DNA from: Scalesia atractyloides
Taxonomy: Eukaryota > Streptophyta > Magnoliopsida > Asterales > Asteraceae
Length of the DNA stretch: 64,000 bases
Reading direction: 5' to 3'
Assembly: GCA_947069175.1 (NCBI GenBank)
Contig: CAMTDV010000002.1
Span: forward strand, 9,031,054-9,095,053
The notes beneath the pieces are model-generated. The model was not told the origin of the DNA. It saw only the letters and a program-made list of their open reading frames with translations, and did no database searches. Each line of letters starts with the position of its first letter. Within the stretch, counting starts at the first letter, position 1. The position numbers were made by a program, and so were the translations under genes. Shown here piece after piece: positions 36,013-46,649 of the stretch.

Positions 36013-37337
36013 ATGTCTTCTAGTCACTCTCGTAGAGGTAGGAGATCAGGAAAATCCCGTGAGCGCATGGCTGCCCAAATCGCTCAACAGATGGCCGTTT
36101 TACTTCCCGATATCGTAGTTCAAGTCCAACAACCGCTTGCCGCTAATCCCATAGAACCCAATCAATCAAGAAGGTCAAAACGTTGTCAACCCTCCCCCGA
36201 ATACCACCAAGTGCACCTATAAGCACTTCAACTCATGTGATCCTCCAAAGTACGAAGGTACTGAGGGAGTCACTGCTCTTCTTCGATGGTTCGAGGAGAT
36301 GGGAAGTACACTCCTTTACTGTGATTGTCCCAACGACCGCAAAGTGCGCTATGCTACTGGACGCTTGTATTGAGTAGCCCTCACGTGGTGGAATGCTGAG
36401 AAGGGCAGACGAGGAGTCGAAGCCGCTGTAGCTCTAACTTGGGAAGAACTGAGGGAGCTTCTGACTAGACGTTTCTGTCCAAGAAGTGAGATTAAGAAAC
36501 TAGAGGACAAGTTCTATTCACTGAGGCAAAAAGAGGGAGATCACATAACCAATAACAAGAGGTTCCTCGAATTACACCAAATGGTTCCAAATTGTTTTAC
36601 CCCTCTCTACCGTTTGATCGAGCACTACATTCGGGGTCTTCCTCCAAAGATTCAGTTACCTGTGATGAGTACTACGCTTGCAACTTTGGAAGCAGTAGTG
36701 GAGCTAGCTACGGAGCTCACCGAAAACCACTTTAGGAATGGAGATTTCAAGGATGAGAAGAAGAAAGATAAAACACTAACAGAAATCTCAAACCCAACCC
36801 AAACTGAATCCTCTTCCCAACTCACTACCAAAAGAAAGCGAGACGGATAAAATTTTGCTATTACTCAAAGCAGTCAATCAGCTGCACAAGTCATACCTCT
36901 CCAAGCTATCCCAATCACTCAAGTAGCACCCAACTCTTCTTACCCAAATAAGAAACCTTACATTGGACCTCACCCGCAACACCTGCTTTTGTCACCATCA
37001 ACCTACCCTACCATGTCGATTGTGTGCTAATTGTGGGCGTTAAGGTCATCTAAGTAAGAGTTGTCGCATGCCCCAAAACCAAGCTTCACCCCCTGCTCAA
37101 AACATGATCCAACCCTATCAACAACCCCAATACCCTATGGTTCCACATGTTCGAGCTTGCTTTAATTGTGGTGACCCTACCTATTTTAGAAACATGTGCC
37201 CTAGATTGGTTAACATCATTAACACCCAAGCTCAAGAAAACCTAATTAACCAAGCAAATCAAGCAAACCCAGCACCCCCACCAGTGAGAGGAAGAGCATA
37301 CAACATCAACGCCAATCCAAACGAGCAACCTAACTAG
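36013..37337 (+). pseudogene. gag: gag of element B
   Basis: The ATG at 36013 opens a basic N-terminus (SHSRRGRRSGKSRERMAAQI). A frameshift near 36175 leads to the capsid region (PPKYEGTEGVTALLRWFEEM at 36243-36302, then a TAG at about 36374, then ALTWWNAEKGRRGVEAA). The domain continues to about 36850 with the typical FCPRSEIKKLEDKFYSLRQ block. Two zinc knuckles follow: one is cut by a TAA (CANCGR*GHLSKSC, about 37024-37065), the other (CFNCGDPTYFRNMC, about 37158-37199) has Tyr for His. At least one frameshift and three stops: not functional. Confidence 0.85.
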
Positions 37338-38225
37338 CCTTCCATCACCAAGAGTCTAGACTCAGCTCCAACCGTTTAGTTTTTAATGTTTTCTATAAAT
37401 CTCAATCTTTGTATATCCCTGTTTCAATTTGGGAGCTTATGTATCCAAAAATTTTAATGTTAATTGATATCATTGTTTTATTTCATGTCTTTACTCATCG
37501 ATTTAAAATTTCATGTCATCATACATCATGACGCACCATGTCTCATCATTTAAAGAAGTTGGGTCGTGTCTCGCTTTTTCATAGACTGGCCCTTTCATCA
37601 TAACACACGAGAGAGGTACCGTCGTCATTCAGTCATGTATTCTTTCAGATTTGAGACTCAAGCTTTGGCTGTTGTGTTTGTTTATGTTTTGTAGTTTTTA
37701 GGATGAGCCACATAGAACTAATCATAATTTACTGACAAAGCCAATGAAAATTTGACAAGAATATGGTGGATACGCCGCTGGTACTTCCTATATATAAGTA
37801 TTCCTGTCAAAGGATCAAAAGCGTTGTAAGGCGGTTATGAGAAGTTCTGTGTAGTTTTTAATATCATAATGGTTGAAGTTTTTCATCTGGTGATATAACT
37901 TTATCTTTTCAACGAATCGATTTTTCTCAAAACTCTTATGCATGAGATCATATCGAGCCAATCAACTTTGTGTATCAACGCTTCTCATCTTAGGCATCAA
38001 AAAGCGATTCCTGTAGCAGGATATTCAACCCATACTAGGAACGTTACCGCCTCAATCAAAATCCAAAACTTCACCTGGTGATGTAAACCTTTAACGTCAA
38101 ATCCAAACCTCGCACTCCTTTTTTCTGTTTTCTGTTAAAAGATACTTATATTTCTGAATCGACGCATCTCATAGGAGACGAAAAAAAAATTTTTGATAGT
38201 CAGAGTATGTTGCAAGTCAAAACGG
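37338..38225 (+). other. Element B non-coding interior replacing pol
   Basis: Nearly 0.9 kb without a recognisable protease, RT, RNase H or integrase in any frame. I cannot say whether it is scrambled pol or unrelated filler. Confidence 0.6.
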
Positions 38226-38306
38226 GGATCTGAGTTTACATGGGAATGCGAAGACTCAATGCGCGAAAAATACCCGCATCTTTTACCAGTTACAACTTCT
38301 ACCTAA
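38226..38306 (+). pseudogene. pol: Remnant of the pol chromodomain tail, element B
   Basis: A frame of 26 codons and a stop reads GSEFTWECEDSMREKYPHL and ends in TAA (38304-38306), just before the purine tract. It matches the last residues of the integrase tail in elements A and D, so the gag-only state arose by internal deletion of an ordinary chromovirus. Confidence 0.85.
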
Positions 38307-38340
38307 ATTTCGGGACGAAATTTCTAAAAGTAGGGGATAC

Positions 38341-40609
38341 TGTAACATTTATGTAAAACGGGTTCCAAAAACCCGCTCCGTTGAGAACTCAAGTAATTAT
38401 TAAAAGTTCGTTACGCATTTATTTATAAGTGTTACTTATTTTTTTTTAATGGTTAACAAATAAATTTCATAATCAAAATCTTAATTAATAAAAGAATAAA
38501 TGATAATTACATAACAAAACCTTAAAATAATAAAGAAAAATATAAAATAAAAATAAAGGGGCGGTCGGGTTTCGAACCCGGGTCCACATCAAGCACACAC
38601 ACGGTTTACATCACTACACTACACACACATATCTGAATTAATTCCAAACCAAATAAATCTTATATCGACACAGCTTACTGAAATCAAATTTGAAACAACC
38701 GCCGGCAACGTCTGTAAGTCCCAACCCTCCATCAAAAATCGTTTCAATCTCGAATTAAACCTCTAAAGACTGATTCCAATCACACGTTAAGGTACATCAT
38801 AACTCATTTCGGTTACCAATTATGGTGGTAATCAATCTTTGACCAAAAACATTTAAAACTGATTCCGAAACTGAAACTACACTTGAACCTATAAATAAAG
38901 ACCCTCGCATTCCTATTGAACTAGGCCACACACTCTCAAACTCTTTCTAAAACTCTCTGAAGTTTCAAGTCACCGGAATTTTGGTGAAGTCGCCGGAGGA
39001 GTCGCCGGAGGTATCACCGGAAATATCGACCACTTCCGTTTCGGTATAAATCTATCTTTTCTATTTTGGTGTCGCATATATTCTGTTATAAATAAATCTA
39101 ATCATCGAAATTCATATGGTTTACAGTCGGGTGTGTATCAGTGGGTTTAGTTTAATGAAGAAGATGAAGTTTTATGTATGTATAAATATAATTAATTTCG
39201 CTATTTCAAACGGGTTAGACACACAATCCAGTGGTGGACTGTGTGCAATTATAAGGCATACGTCCCGAGTTCGAATCTTGTACATGTCTAGCTTTCTGAA
39301 ATAAAAACCATTTTTTTAAAAGTATTCTGGGCATCTTTCAAGGAGTTGATAAATATAATATGATTTCAAATAATACTGGGTTAGACACCCAGCCCAGTTG
39401 GTAAGGCTGGTTGCAAATAGAGTAAAGGTCACGAGTTCGATGGTTTTAAAATCTTTTTAAATTAAATAATTTCTGTAATAACCTAACATATATATAAGAT
39501 TAATTAAATTAGAGATTATTCTGGGTTAGACACGTAGCTCAGTTGGTAGAGCTGCGTGCACGTATACGAGAAGTCACGAGTTCGAACCTCACACGCTGCC
39601 AAAGTCTAATATGATCCGACCGGTCAGACCTGACAAGGTCACTATTCTTTTATATTTTATATTTTTATTTTATTTTATTAATTTCATTTAAAAATCATTT
39701 GCAATGCTTAAAAAGAAGACTTTTTAGGTTTTAAAACCTCCATTAAATACCACAAAAATAACTTAAAAAATCTAATAAAAAGCATTAATTAAAATATTAA
39801 CTATTACTTATTTATTTAAATATTACGTTATTATTTAGGCTAGTTTTCTCTCGTGGTTAAATCCCAACTCGTGCGCGTTCGTCGCCAAATCAAGGAAACG
39901 CACCCACTGTGAGTGAATCCTTACAAATTCCCCATTTTATTCATGTTTTGGGGTGTATCATGTGTCGTTTCGTATATTTCGTTTATTTAAACACTTGTGC
40001 TATTACCATTATATGATCTAACGTGTGATCTAAATGTTATTTGTTGTATTGTGTGTTTACATTTTTGTCACTTGGGTGCAATCATTCACATTTGGCCCAT
40101 CAGTTCCTCGTTGGAGACGAGTTGAGCATCAGGTGCCTCATTAGATCGGCTTCGTTTGATTGAGCCTTGATCTCATTGTTCATCATTTGTCATGCTTGTG
40201 TGTACATTGATTGATAATATGTGGTTTGTGGTTAGATTTACATATCCGTTTACTCATATTTGGTTTATGCACATTTTTTTTAATAACCAATATAACTAAT
40301 TCTTCAAATGTTTAAATAAGATTCACTCGCCAACTTTTGTTGACCCAAAACCCTATTTTTTTACACATGATACAGGTGGACAGGTTGAAGCAAGGAACAC
40401 ATAGGAAATTGCCTTAGAAGAAAAAAACAAAGAAGTCACGTATGTTGTGTTTAAAACATATTGTGCTTGTATGTATACGTGTTTGTTGTAGTTTATCCTT
40501 TAAATTGGAAGTAATAAATATGAAACTTTATTATAGTAAATGTCATGAGCTTTGATGAAAACCCAATCATGCCCCGACTTTTATTTCCGCTGCGGGTCAG
40601 GGTGTGACA
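38341..40609 (+). repeat. 3' LTR of element B
   Basis: TGTAACATTTATG...GGTCAGGGTGTGACA, 2269 bp. It contains a reverse T-arm-like block (38558-38586) and three tRNA-like modules (39212-39290, 39378-39443, 39523-39600), all opening with GGGTTAGACAC. Confidence 0.93.
39212..39600 (+). repeat. Three tRNA-like modules in LTR B (3' copy)
   Basis: Same layout as 33787-34168 and better preserved in module 1. Module 3 keeps the exact A-box word TAGCTCAGTTGGTAGAGC and GAGTTCGAACCTC. Spacing between module starts is about 165 and 145 bp. Confidence 0.75.
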
Positions 40610-40614
40610 TGTTC

Positions 40615-41299
40615 TTTGTGTTCTTCGGGTTAATTTTCGTATCACTGGGAAGTTTCCTATTCTGTTGCTTCAATACTGCTACCTCACTAGCCAACTACCC
40701 CATCTGTGTGGTCAGTGATTGGATAGCTTTGTCCTGAATCTCATCCTTTTGTGCCCGAGCGTCATCCAGTTGATTCCCCCTTTGCATATCTTGTTGCATC
40801 ATCCGGAGCATATCCATAACTTTATTCCCACTTGATGAAGTTTGACCTTGATTGTATTGTTGGCGTGGAATGAAATTTCTTTGAGCTCCTTGGAAATTTG
40901 GATTGGCTTGATTCGCCGGGTTCCCATAGCGAAAATTGGGATGATTCCTTAACTCGAGGTGGTATGTGTTGGGGTTCAGATTAAAATTACGACCACCCCC
41001 TTGAATAGCGTTTACCTCTTCTACTTGACCTTCACCCACACTCACCAAACACACATCCGTCGCATGAACCAATTCATTACAATTTGTACAAACATCATAT
41101 ACTTGATTGGTTGCTTGTACCCTTCCATCATCTACTGCATAAACTTGAGGTCTTGTAATAACATGCCTTGCCCTTCTGGAGGATTGTACTTTTCTTTTAG
41201 ACGTGACCGCCATTTGCTCCAAAAATGCCCAATCATCTTGCTCAAAATTGGTACCAAATGTAACATTAGTAATTGACATTAAATCACGAGCATCTTCCG
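40615..41299 (-). pseudogene. gag: Athila gag, C-terminal part
   Basis: The minus-strand frame (to about 40695 open, then continuing) has a Cys/His cluster CTNCNELVHATDVCL resembling a degenerate zinc knuckle, an Asn/Gln-rich stretch with RNFNLNPNTYH and NPNFQGAQRNFIPRQQYNQG, and a coiled-coil-like end. These are typical of the Athila gag C-terminus. It is cut at 41300 by solo LTR C and at 40610 by element B. The frame continues at 43971 upstream and 32914 downstream. Confidence 0.8.
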
Positions 41300-41483
41300 T
41301 GTAACATTTGTCAAAAACGGGTTTTCCAAACCCGCTCCGTTTGTAATCGAATATCAAGTTATAAATGTTTTGTTGCGTATTTATGTCAATTTTAATTTTT
41401 AATGATGCATAATTAATAAACAACTAGAATATAAAAGTTATAATTGATAAAAAGTAAAAATAAAATAAATAAAATGAAAAATA

Positions 41484-41563
41484 GGCTGCCGGGACTCGAA
41501 CCCGGGTCAGCCGGAAAGACTCAAAGACTTAACACGCGCACTCATAACCACTCCGCCACTTGA
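41484..41563 (-). repeat. tRNA-like block (class II type) in LTR C, reverse
   Basis: On the minus strand: GTGGCGGAGTGGTTATGAG (D-arm/A-box like), about 30 nt, then CCGGGTTCGAGTCCCGG, a perfect 5-bp T stem with a canonical TTCGAGT loop, then CAGCC. It resembles Ser/Leu-type tRNAs. The 5' acceptor strand that should pair with the 3' end is missing, so I do not call a tRNA gene. Confidence 0.7.
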
Positions 41564-42391
41564 TGTTTTCTGTTACTTCTAGGAATCAATTAAATCTTAT
41601 GTTCAACCATAAATCAACCGGTTTACGCTAACTGAAACCGTTATCGGCTTCCAAACGTCCTGGACGTTTGAGTGATCACGGAATTCTGATTATAACCGAT
41701 AAACCGACACTTTCAATCAATTTGATCTTGAATGGACTTGAATTCATAAGTTGATCGGTTTTAATAACCGAAAAATCTGCACTTCCTGATTTACTCCAAC
41801 CTTAGTCCCCCCTCGCGACTCAAACTCATCTGCAGACCTTCAATTTCATTTTCGCACTACTTTCAGTTCGTCGGAGTAGCTTTTTGAACTCGCCGGACTT
41901 TCGCTGGAAAACCGTGTCTTCCATCAAATCAGTAAGTCTCTCATTTCTTTCATCGTCTATCAGTTGTTAAGCTTTTGCTAACTCAAACCCTTCAATCGGA
42001 ATCAGTTTCAGACGTCGATATTGGATAATTCACTCTCGCCGGAAAACTTCTGAAAGTTCCCAATTCTCGCTGTGAAACGGTATAGTCTTTTAAACCTTCT
42101 GGTAATCCTTGTTCAGTGCTTCAATTCTGCATTTAGCTAATCAAATTGATAATCTGTCCGCTCAGACGAAATCCGTAAAAACAGAGCCGACGACTTCGCC
42201 GGAATTCTGAGATAAATCGTTTCTCCGGTATGTTTACATCCAAAATCTTCTCTGCCATTTCATTTTAGTCATTTGAATGTTTGTCAATCGAATTAAACAA
42301 TAAACAGTAGAGTAATCGTAGTCTGTGATTTTGTAATGAAGAAGACGAAGTTAGGTTGTTTATAAGTTTAATATAATTTGGATATTATCTC

Positions 42392-42808
42392 GGGTTAGAC
42401 ACACAGTCCAGCGGTGGACTATGTGCGCACATATATCACACGCCGCGAGTTCGATCCTTGACACACACGTATGCTCTGTAATAAAGATGTTTTATTTTTC
42501 TAACTGAATCGGATTAACTCACGGTAGATGTTAAGTATAATAAAACTCGGTATATTAACCAGGTTAGACACACAGTCCAGCGGTGGACTGTGTGCAACAC
42601 TAACCCACAGGTCCCGGGTTCGAGACCTGTTGCACACTCCGGTTCGATGATTAAAACCCTTTTTGAAAATAAAAGAATTTTGAATAAACTAAAATAGTAT
42701 ATAAATTTAATTAAAAACAAAATTATTTCGGGTTAGACACGTAGCTCAGTTGGTAGAGCTGCGTGCACGCGTACGAGAGGTCTCGGATTCGAGTCCTACC
42801 CGGCGCAT
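42392..42808 (+). repeat. Three tRNA-like modules in LTR C
   Basis: Modules at 42392-42469, 42561-42637 and 42729-42808. The first two have CAGCGGTGGACT with CGAGTTCGATCC or CGGGTTCGAGACC. The third has the exact TAGCTCAGTTGGTAGAGC A-box followed by GGATTCGAGTCC. Each begins with GGTTAGACAC. Confidence 0.75.
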
Positions 42809-43970
42809 ACATGCACACAATAGAACCGGTCAAACAGTCAACAGTCACAGTCAAACAGTCAACGGTCAATGGTCAACGCAAAAGTCAACATTTTTTTTAT
42901 ATTTTTATTTATTTAATTTAATTTAAAAATCAATTAGAAATACTTAAAAATAATGTTTTTTTTTTTCTAAAGATAGGAAATAGCCTTAAACTCACAAAAA
43001 TATATCTAAAAATCCTATTAAAATTATTAATAAAATCCACTCATTTACTATACCTTCCGTTATTATTTAGGTTAGTTAATCCTTGTTGATTAATCCTTCA
43101 AACTCGTGCGCATCTCATCATCTCCAACCGAACGCACCCAATGTGAGTGAATCTCTACAAATTCCCCGTTTTAATCACGTTTTTGGGGTGTATCATGTGT
43201 CTTACCATTTATTATATTTAAATCATTGTGCATACATCATATCATGAACAAATGTGTATTCAGCTTGTATCAACTGTTTGTGTGGTTATTGTTTAGATTT
43301 AATTTATTATTTTCAGTACATGCAATATCATAGGCCGCCGCTCCCCATTACATTATGAGCGTTGAGCAGTTCCCCATTACATTATGAGCGTGAACCGGGC
43401 GTTGCCAACATACGATCGGCTCCGTTTGATTGAGCCTTGATCACACAGACATTCATCATAGGCCGTCAGTTCCCCATTACATTATGAGCGTGAACGTGAC
43501 GTTGCCAACATATACAGTTTCATTCATGTTATATATTCATGCAAGTTCATATGTTACTGTATGTTATTGGTTGTGGTTGTTATTGCTATTGTTTGATTAT
43601 TTACATTTGCTCACATATGACTATTGCACAATTTTTCCTTGATAAAGATAACAAGAAATCAATAATAAATGCTTATCTAACAAGGTTCACTCGCCAACTT
43701 ATGTTGACCCAAAAACCCCCATTTTTACACATGATACAGGTGACCCAGCTGCAGCAAGAAACACATAGGATTGGCTTAGAAGAATAAACTGGTTTAGAGC
43801 TTGGATTGTTTAGTTGATTATTTTTCTTTGTATTTGTATGAACATGTTTGGATTATTGAGAATGTAATTTTGACTTAAATGAATATGAAACATATTAGTA
43901 AATATCATGAGCTTTGGTGATAACCCAATTATACCCCGACTCTTATTCCGCTGCGGGTCGGGGTGTGACA

Positions 43971-45380
43971 TTCCGAACTCAACCCCTCATGAAAAGCATT
44001 CAATAACTCCCAAAGTGCAATGCCATGGTGTGGACAATTTTTTAACGTCATGTTAAACCTCTCAAATGCTTCATGAAACATCTCACCCCGTTGTTGTTGA
44101 AAACTTCTCAAGCTCCGCCTAGCCTCATTAGTCTTTTGTGCCGTGAAAAACTCTTCCAAGAACCTTTGTTGCATGTCGGCCCATGTGTATATTGATGCGG
44201 AGGGTAAAGTATGGAACCATCTTTTTGCCTTGTCTTCCAAAGAGAACTTGAACAGTACCAACTTAACATCGTCCGAAGAAAAACCTTGCCCTCCAATAGT
44301 GTTGCAAATAGAATCATATGTCTCCAAGTGGAAGTACGGTTCCTCCGTTGCTAGCCCTTTGTACTTCGGCAAACTTTGAAGTGCGATTGTTCTAACCTTG
44401 AATGTAATTCCACCCGGGTGATGAGGAATTACCACCGGAGAAGGGTTATTAGTGATAACGGGCCTAAAATGCGCTTCAATCCCCTCACTACCTCTCGGTG
44501 ATGTCTTCGCGGAGCACCCAATGGTACTCTTGGTCGATCCGCTTGACCTTGCCTTAGCCCTTGAGGTGCAAATTGTTGTTGGTATTGAGGTTGTGTCGGC
44601 CTTTGAAATTGAGGTTGTTGATGTTGATGTTGAAGTTGAACTTGTTGTAGAGGCATTGGTCGTTAAAACTGTGGCCCTTGCGGACGAATTTATTGTACCC
44701 CTGTGGGTTGCCTAACCACTTCTTGAGCTTGTTCCATTTGTTGCCTTTGTAGGTAAACCATTCCTCCTTGAGGTCCTAAATTACCTCCATCGCCTCCATA
44801 ATAATACCCTCTTCTTCGTAACCTCCAAATTCTTCTTCATACCCGTCATCAAACCCATCTCCTCCTACACCCGAAGATTGCACAAACTAAGAAGATGGAT
44901 AATGGAAACCCAGTTGGGTTGGTGGTTGAAATGTAGAGGAAGTATGAACAATGGTTGAACTTGGTGGAAATTAACTTGGTAATGGTTGTTGGGTAGAAGA
45001 TGATTAACTGGAAGTTGGGAAAAAGGATGAAAATGGTGGAACCATTGATGTGGGGCTGTAGTTGGGAACAGGTCCGGTTTGGGTAATTGTAGGTGATGTG
45101 GTGTTGGTTGGGTTGACTTCATGTGTTGAAGTAGGATGGGTGGTAGGAATTGGTGAAGGTGTGGATGGTGATGTTTGACTTGTAATGGAAGGTAATGGAT
45201 CCATGGTGTTAACTGGTGAAATTGGTGTAGTAGGGTTTGTTGGTGAACAACTGATTTTGTTTTCTCGTAGTAAGACCATGTTTCTTCGCAAAGTTCGTTC
45301 GATCTCCGGATCAAATGCCATTGGTGATCGCTTGTGAGAGCCTCTAGTATGCATGCACCTGTAAGAACCTGCACACACAC
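43971..45380 (-). pseudogene. gag: Athila gag, N-terminal and capsid part
   Basis: Minus strand. The N-terminus near 45320 reads MAFDPEIERTLRRNMVLLRE, followed by a Thr/Pro/Ser-rich linker (to 45004), an acidic Gly/Glu block, a Gln-rich block (44656-44440) and the capsid domain at 44435-43971 (PYFHLETYDSICNTIGGQGF, LVLFKFSLEDKAKRWFHTLP, FLEEFFTAQKT, GEMFHEAFERFN, CPHHGIALWELLNAFHEGL). This block order is that of Athila gag. Several stops and frameshifts split it. The capsid end meets the TTCCG duplication of solo LTR C. Confidence 0.87.
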
Positions 45381-45448
45381 ACTAACACAACCAGCGTAAA
45401 CCTAGAAAATAACATTCTATATATAAAAAAAACACGTTGTGCACTACT

Positions 45449-45464
45449 CCCGGCAATGGCGCCA
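45449..45464 (-). promoter_or_regulatory. Primer-binding site, tRNA-Asp type (Athila)
   Basis: The minus strand reads TGGCGCCATTGCCGGG, the primer site known for Athila-type elements (complementary to tRNA-Asp, one base different from the common form). It is a few bases from the 5' LTR. Confidence 0.88.
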
Positions 45465-45469
45465 AAATT

Positions 45470-46649
45470 TGACGTGAAGTCGTAGTCTCACGTAAATTTA
45501 ATCCAACTACTACTAATTGCTAGTGGTAAGTGGGTATTGAACACGTGGAATTTGTGGATTATGTGCTATTTTAAGTTTATACTAAATTGACCAATTAATC
45601 TAAATGCAAGAAAATGAATTCAGGATTTTTGGTGATTTGGTTTTAAAATTAAATAATATTCAATTCAACTATTGGTTATCAAATAGATTAGAAGCAAGTA
45701 ATCATCCTAAGTTTCCGATTTCAATTAACACTTGTATTTTAAATCCAACAAGAAAGAATCACATAGACATGACTCGTGCATGACTATTTGTTCGTAATAA
45801 AAGGGAACTAAGTACTCGGATTACAAAGATGCGAGGTTGTTACCCGATGACCAATTAACCAATATCCAACCCTAAACCCTCCCGTGACATCTCGATTGTC
45901 AACGACACCAAGAACGTACGATTAAGACTAAGATCAAAACATCAATCAACAATTTACAAACAAATATTCAAACACTATAATAAACTACAAACATTGCAAG
46001 TCTGTTATTCGAGAAATTAAAGGTAAAAACACAATTGTTTCAAGCAAACCTTCCACCTAGGATGATCATAATGAGTTTAGCCATTCATGGTCTTGCAAAT
46101 CATCACACCTTCAAATGTTATGTTCATAGGAATCATAAACACCAAACAAAATGTTAGAAATCATTCTTGGACCAAGTAACACACTCAAAATCGCCTCCTC
46201 CACTCTGCCAAAACGTCTCCAATGATGGATATATCAAAAGACTCTTGAAAACCAGTTTAAAGAGGGCAGTTACACTTTTCTCGCAAGTCGCCATCATAAG
46301 CTACGGTGCCCACCGTAGCTTACGGTGGTCAAAACTTTCCTTACGGCCCCAAGAGACTGGCTTACGGTGCAGAGAAGAATCAGACACCACCGTAAGCTAC
46401 AGTGCCCACCGTAGCTTACGGTGGTCAGCAATTTTTCCATTTTTATTCTTTTATCAATTCTCCAAGTCTTCATCTCCTCTTAGTTAAGTGCAAGCTCCCA
46501 TCAAAGCACATTAAAATCACTTGTTTATACTCTTCGGTACCTGCAAAGCCATATACACCGTATTTATCAAATCCTAATTATTAACCAAATTAAGTGCGGA
46601 ATATTGATCGATTTAAAGCACTTGAGGGTTGTCCAATGGACACCCGTCA
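45470..46649 (-). repeat. 5' LTR of the Athila element
   Basis: 1180 bp, matching 29324-30491. Two palindromes on CCGTAAGCTACGG occur at about 46291-46328 and 46387-46424. The right flank ATACG continues the element D integrase. Confidence 0.92.

Larger units (their letters stand above)
32915..40609 (+). mobile_element. Gypsy element B, gag-only, inserted in the Athila element
   Basis: LTRs at 32915-35176 (2262 bp) and 38341-40609 (2269 bp) are near-identical over long runs. The target duplication TGTTC is perfect (32910-32914 and 40610-40614). A tRNA-iMet primer site (35180-35191) and a purine tract AAAAGTAGGGGATAC (38326-38340) are in place. The 3.16 kb interior holds a broken gag and only the last 27 codons of a pol-type chromodomain tail. 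Similar LTRs mean recent insertion, so mobility must have relied on another element's enzymes. Confidence 0.93.
41300..43970 (+). mobile_element. Solo LTR C in the Athila gag
   Basis: TGTAACATTTG...GGTCGGGGTGTGACA, 2671 bp, with a perfect target duplication TTCCG (41295-41299 and 43971-43975). No interior. It is distantly related to LTR B: same ends, same order of one reverse and three forward tRNA-like modules, and the same 'gatcggcttcgtttgattgagccttgatc' type segment. Near 43338-43500 the unit CCCCATTACATTATGAGCGT occurs three times. Confidence 0.94.
29324..46649 (-). mobile_element. Athila-type gypsy element, minus strand, carrying two guest insertions
   Basis: LTRs of 1168 bp (29324-30491, 3') and 1180 bp (45470-46649, 5') begin TGAC on the + strand and end CCCGTCA. 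A tRNA-Asp-type primer site is at 45449-45464. Gag and protease remain, but I find no RT or integrase between protease (32084) and the 3' LTR, so it is a gag-pro derivative. Flanks are ATAAG (29319-29323) and ATACG (46650-46654), a target duplication with one mismatch. Guests are element B (32915-40609) and solo LTR C (41300-43970). Confidence 0.9.

Noticed and set aside
37338..38225. Hidden pol of element B
   Set aside because: No protease, RT or integrase motif was recognisable in any frame.
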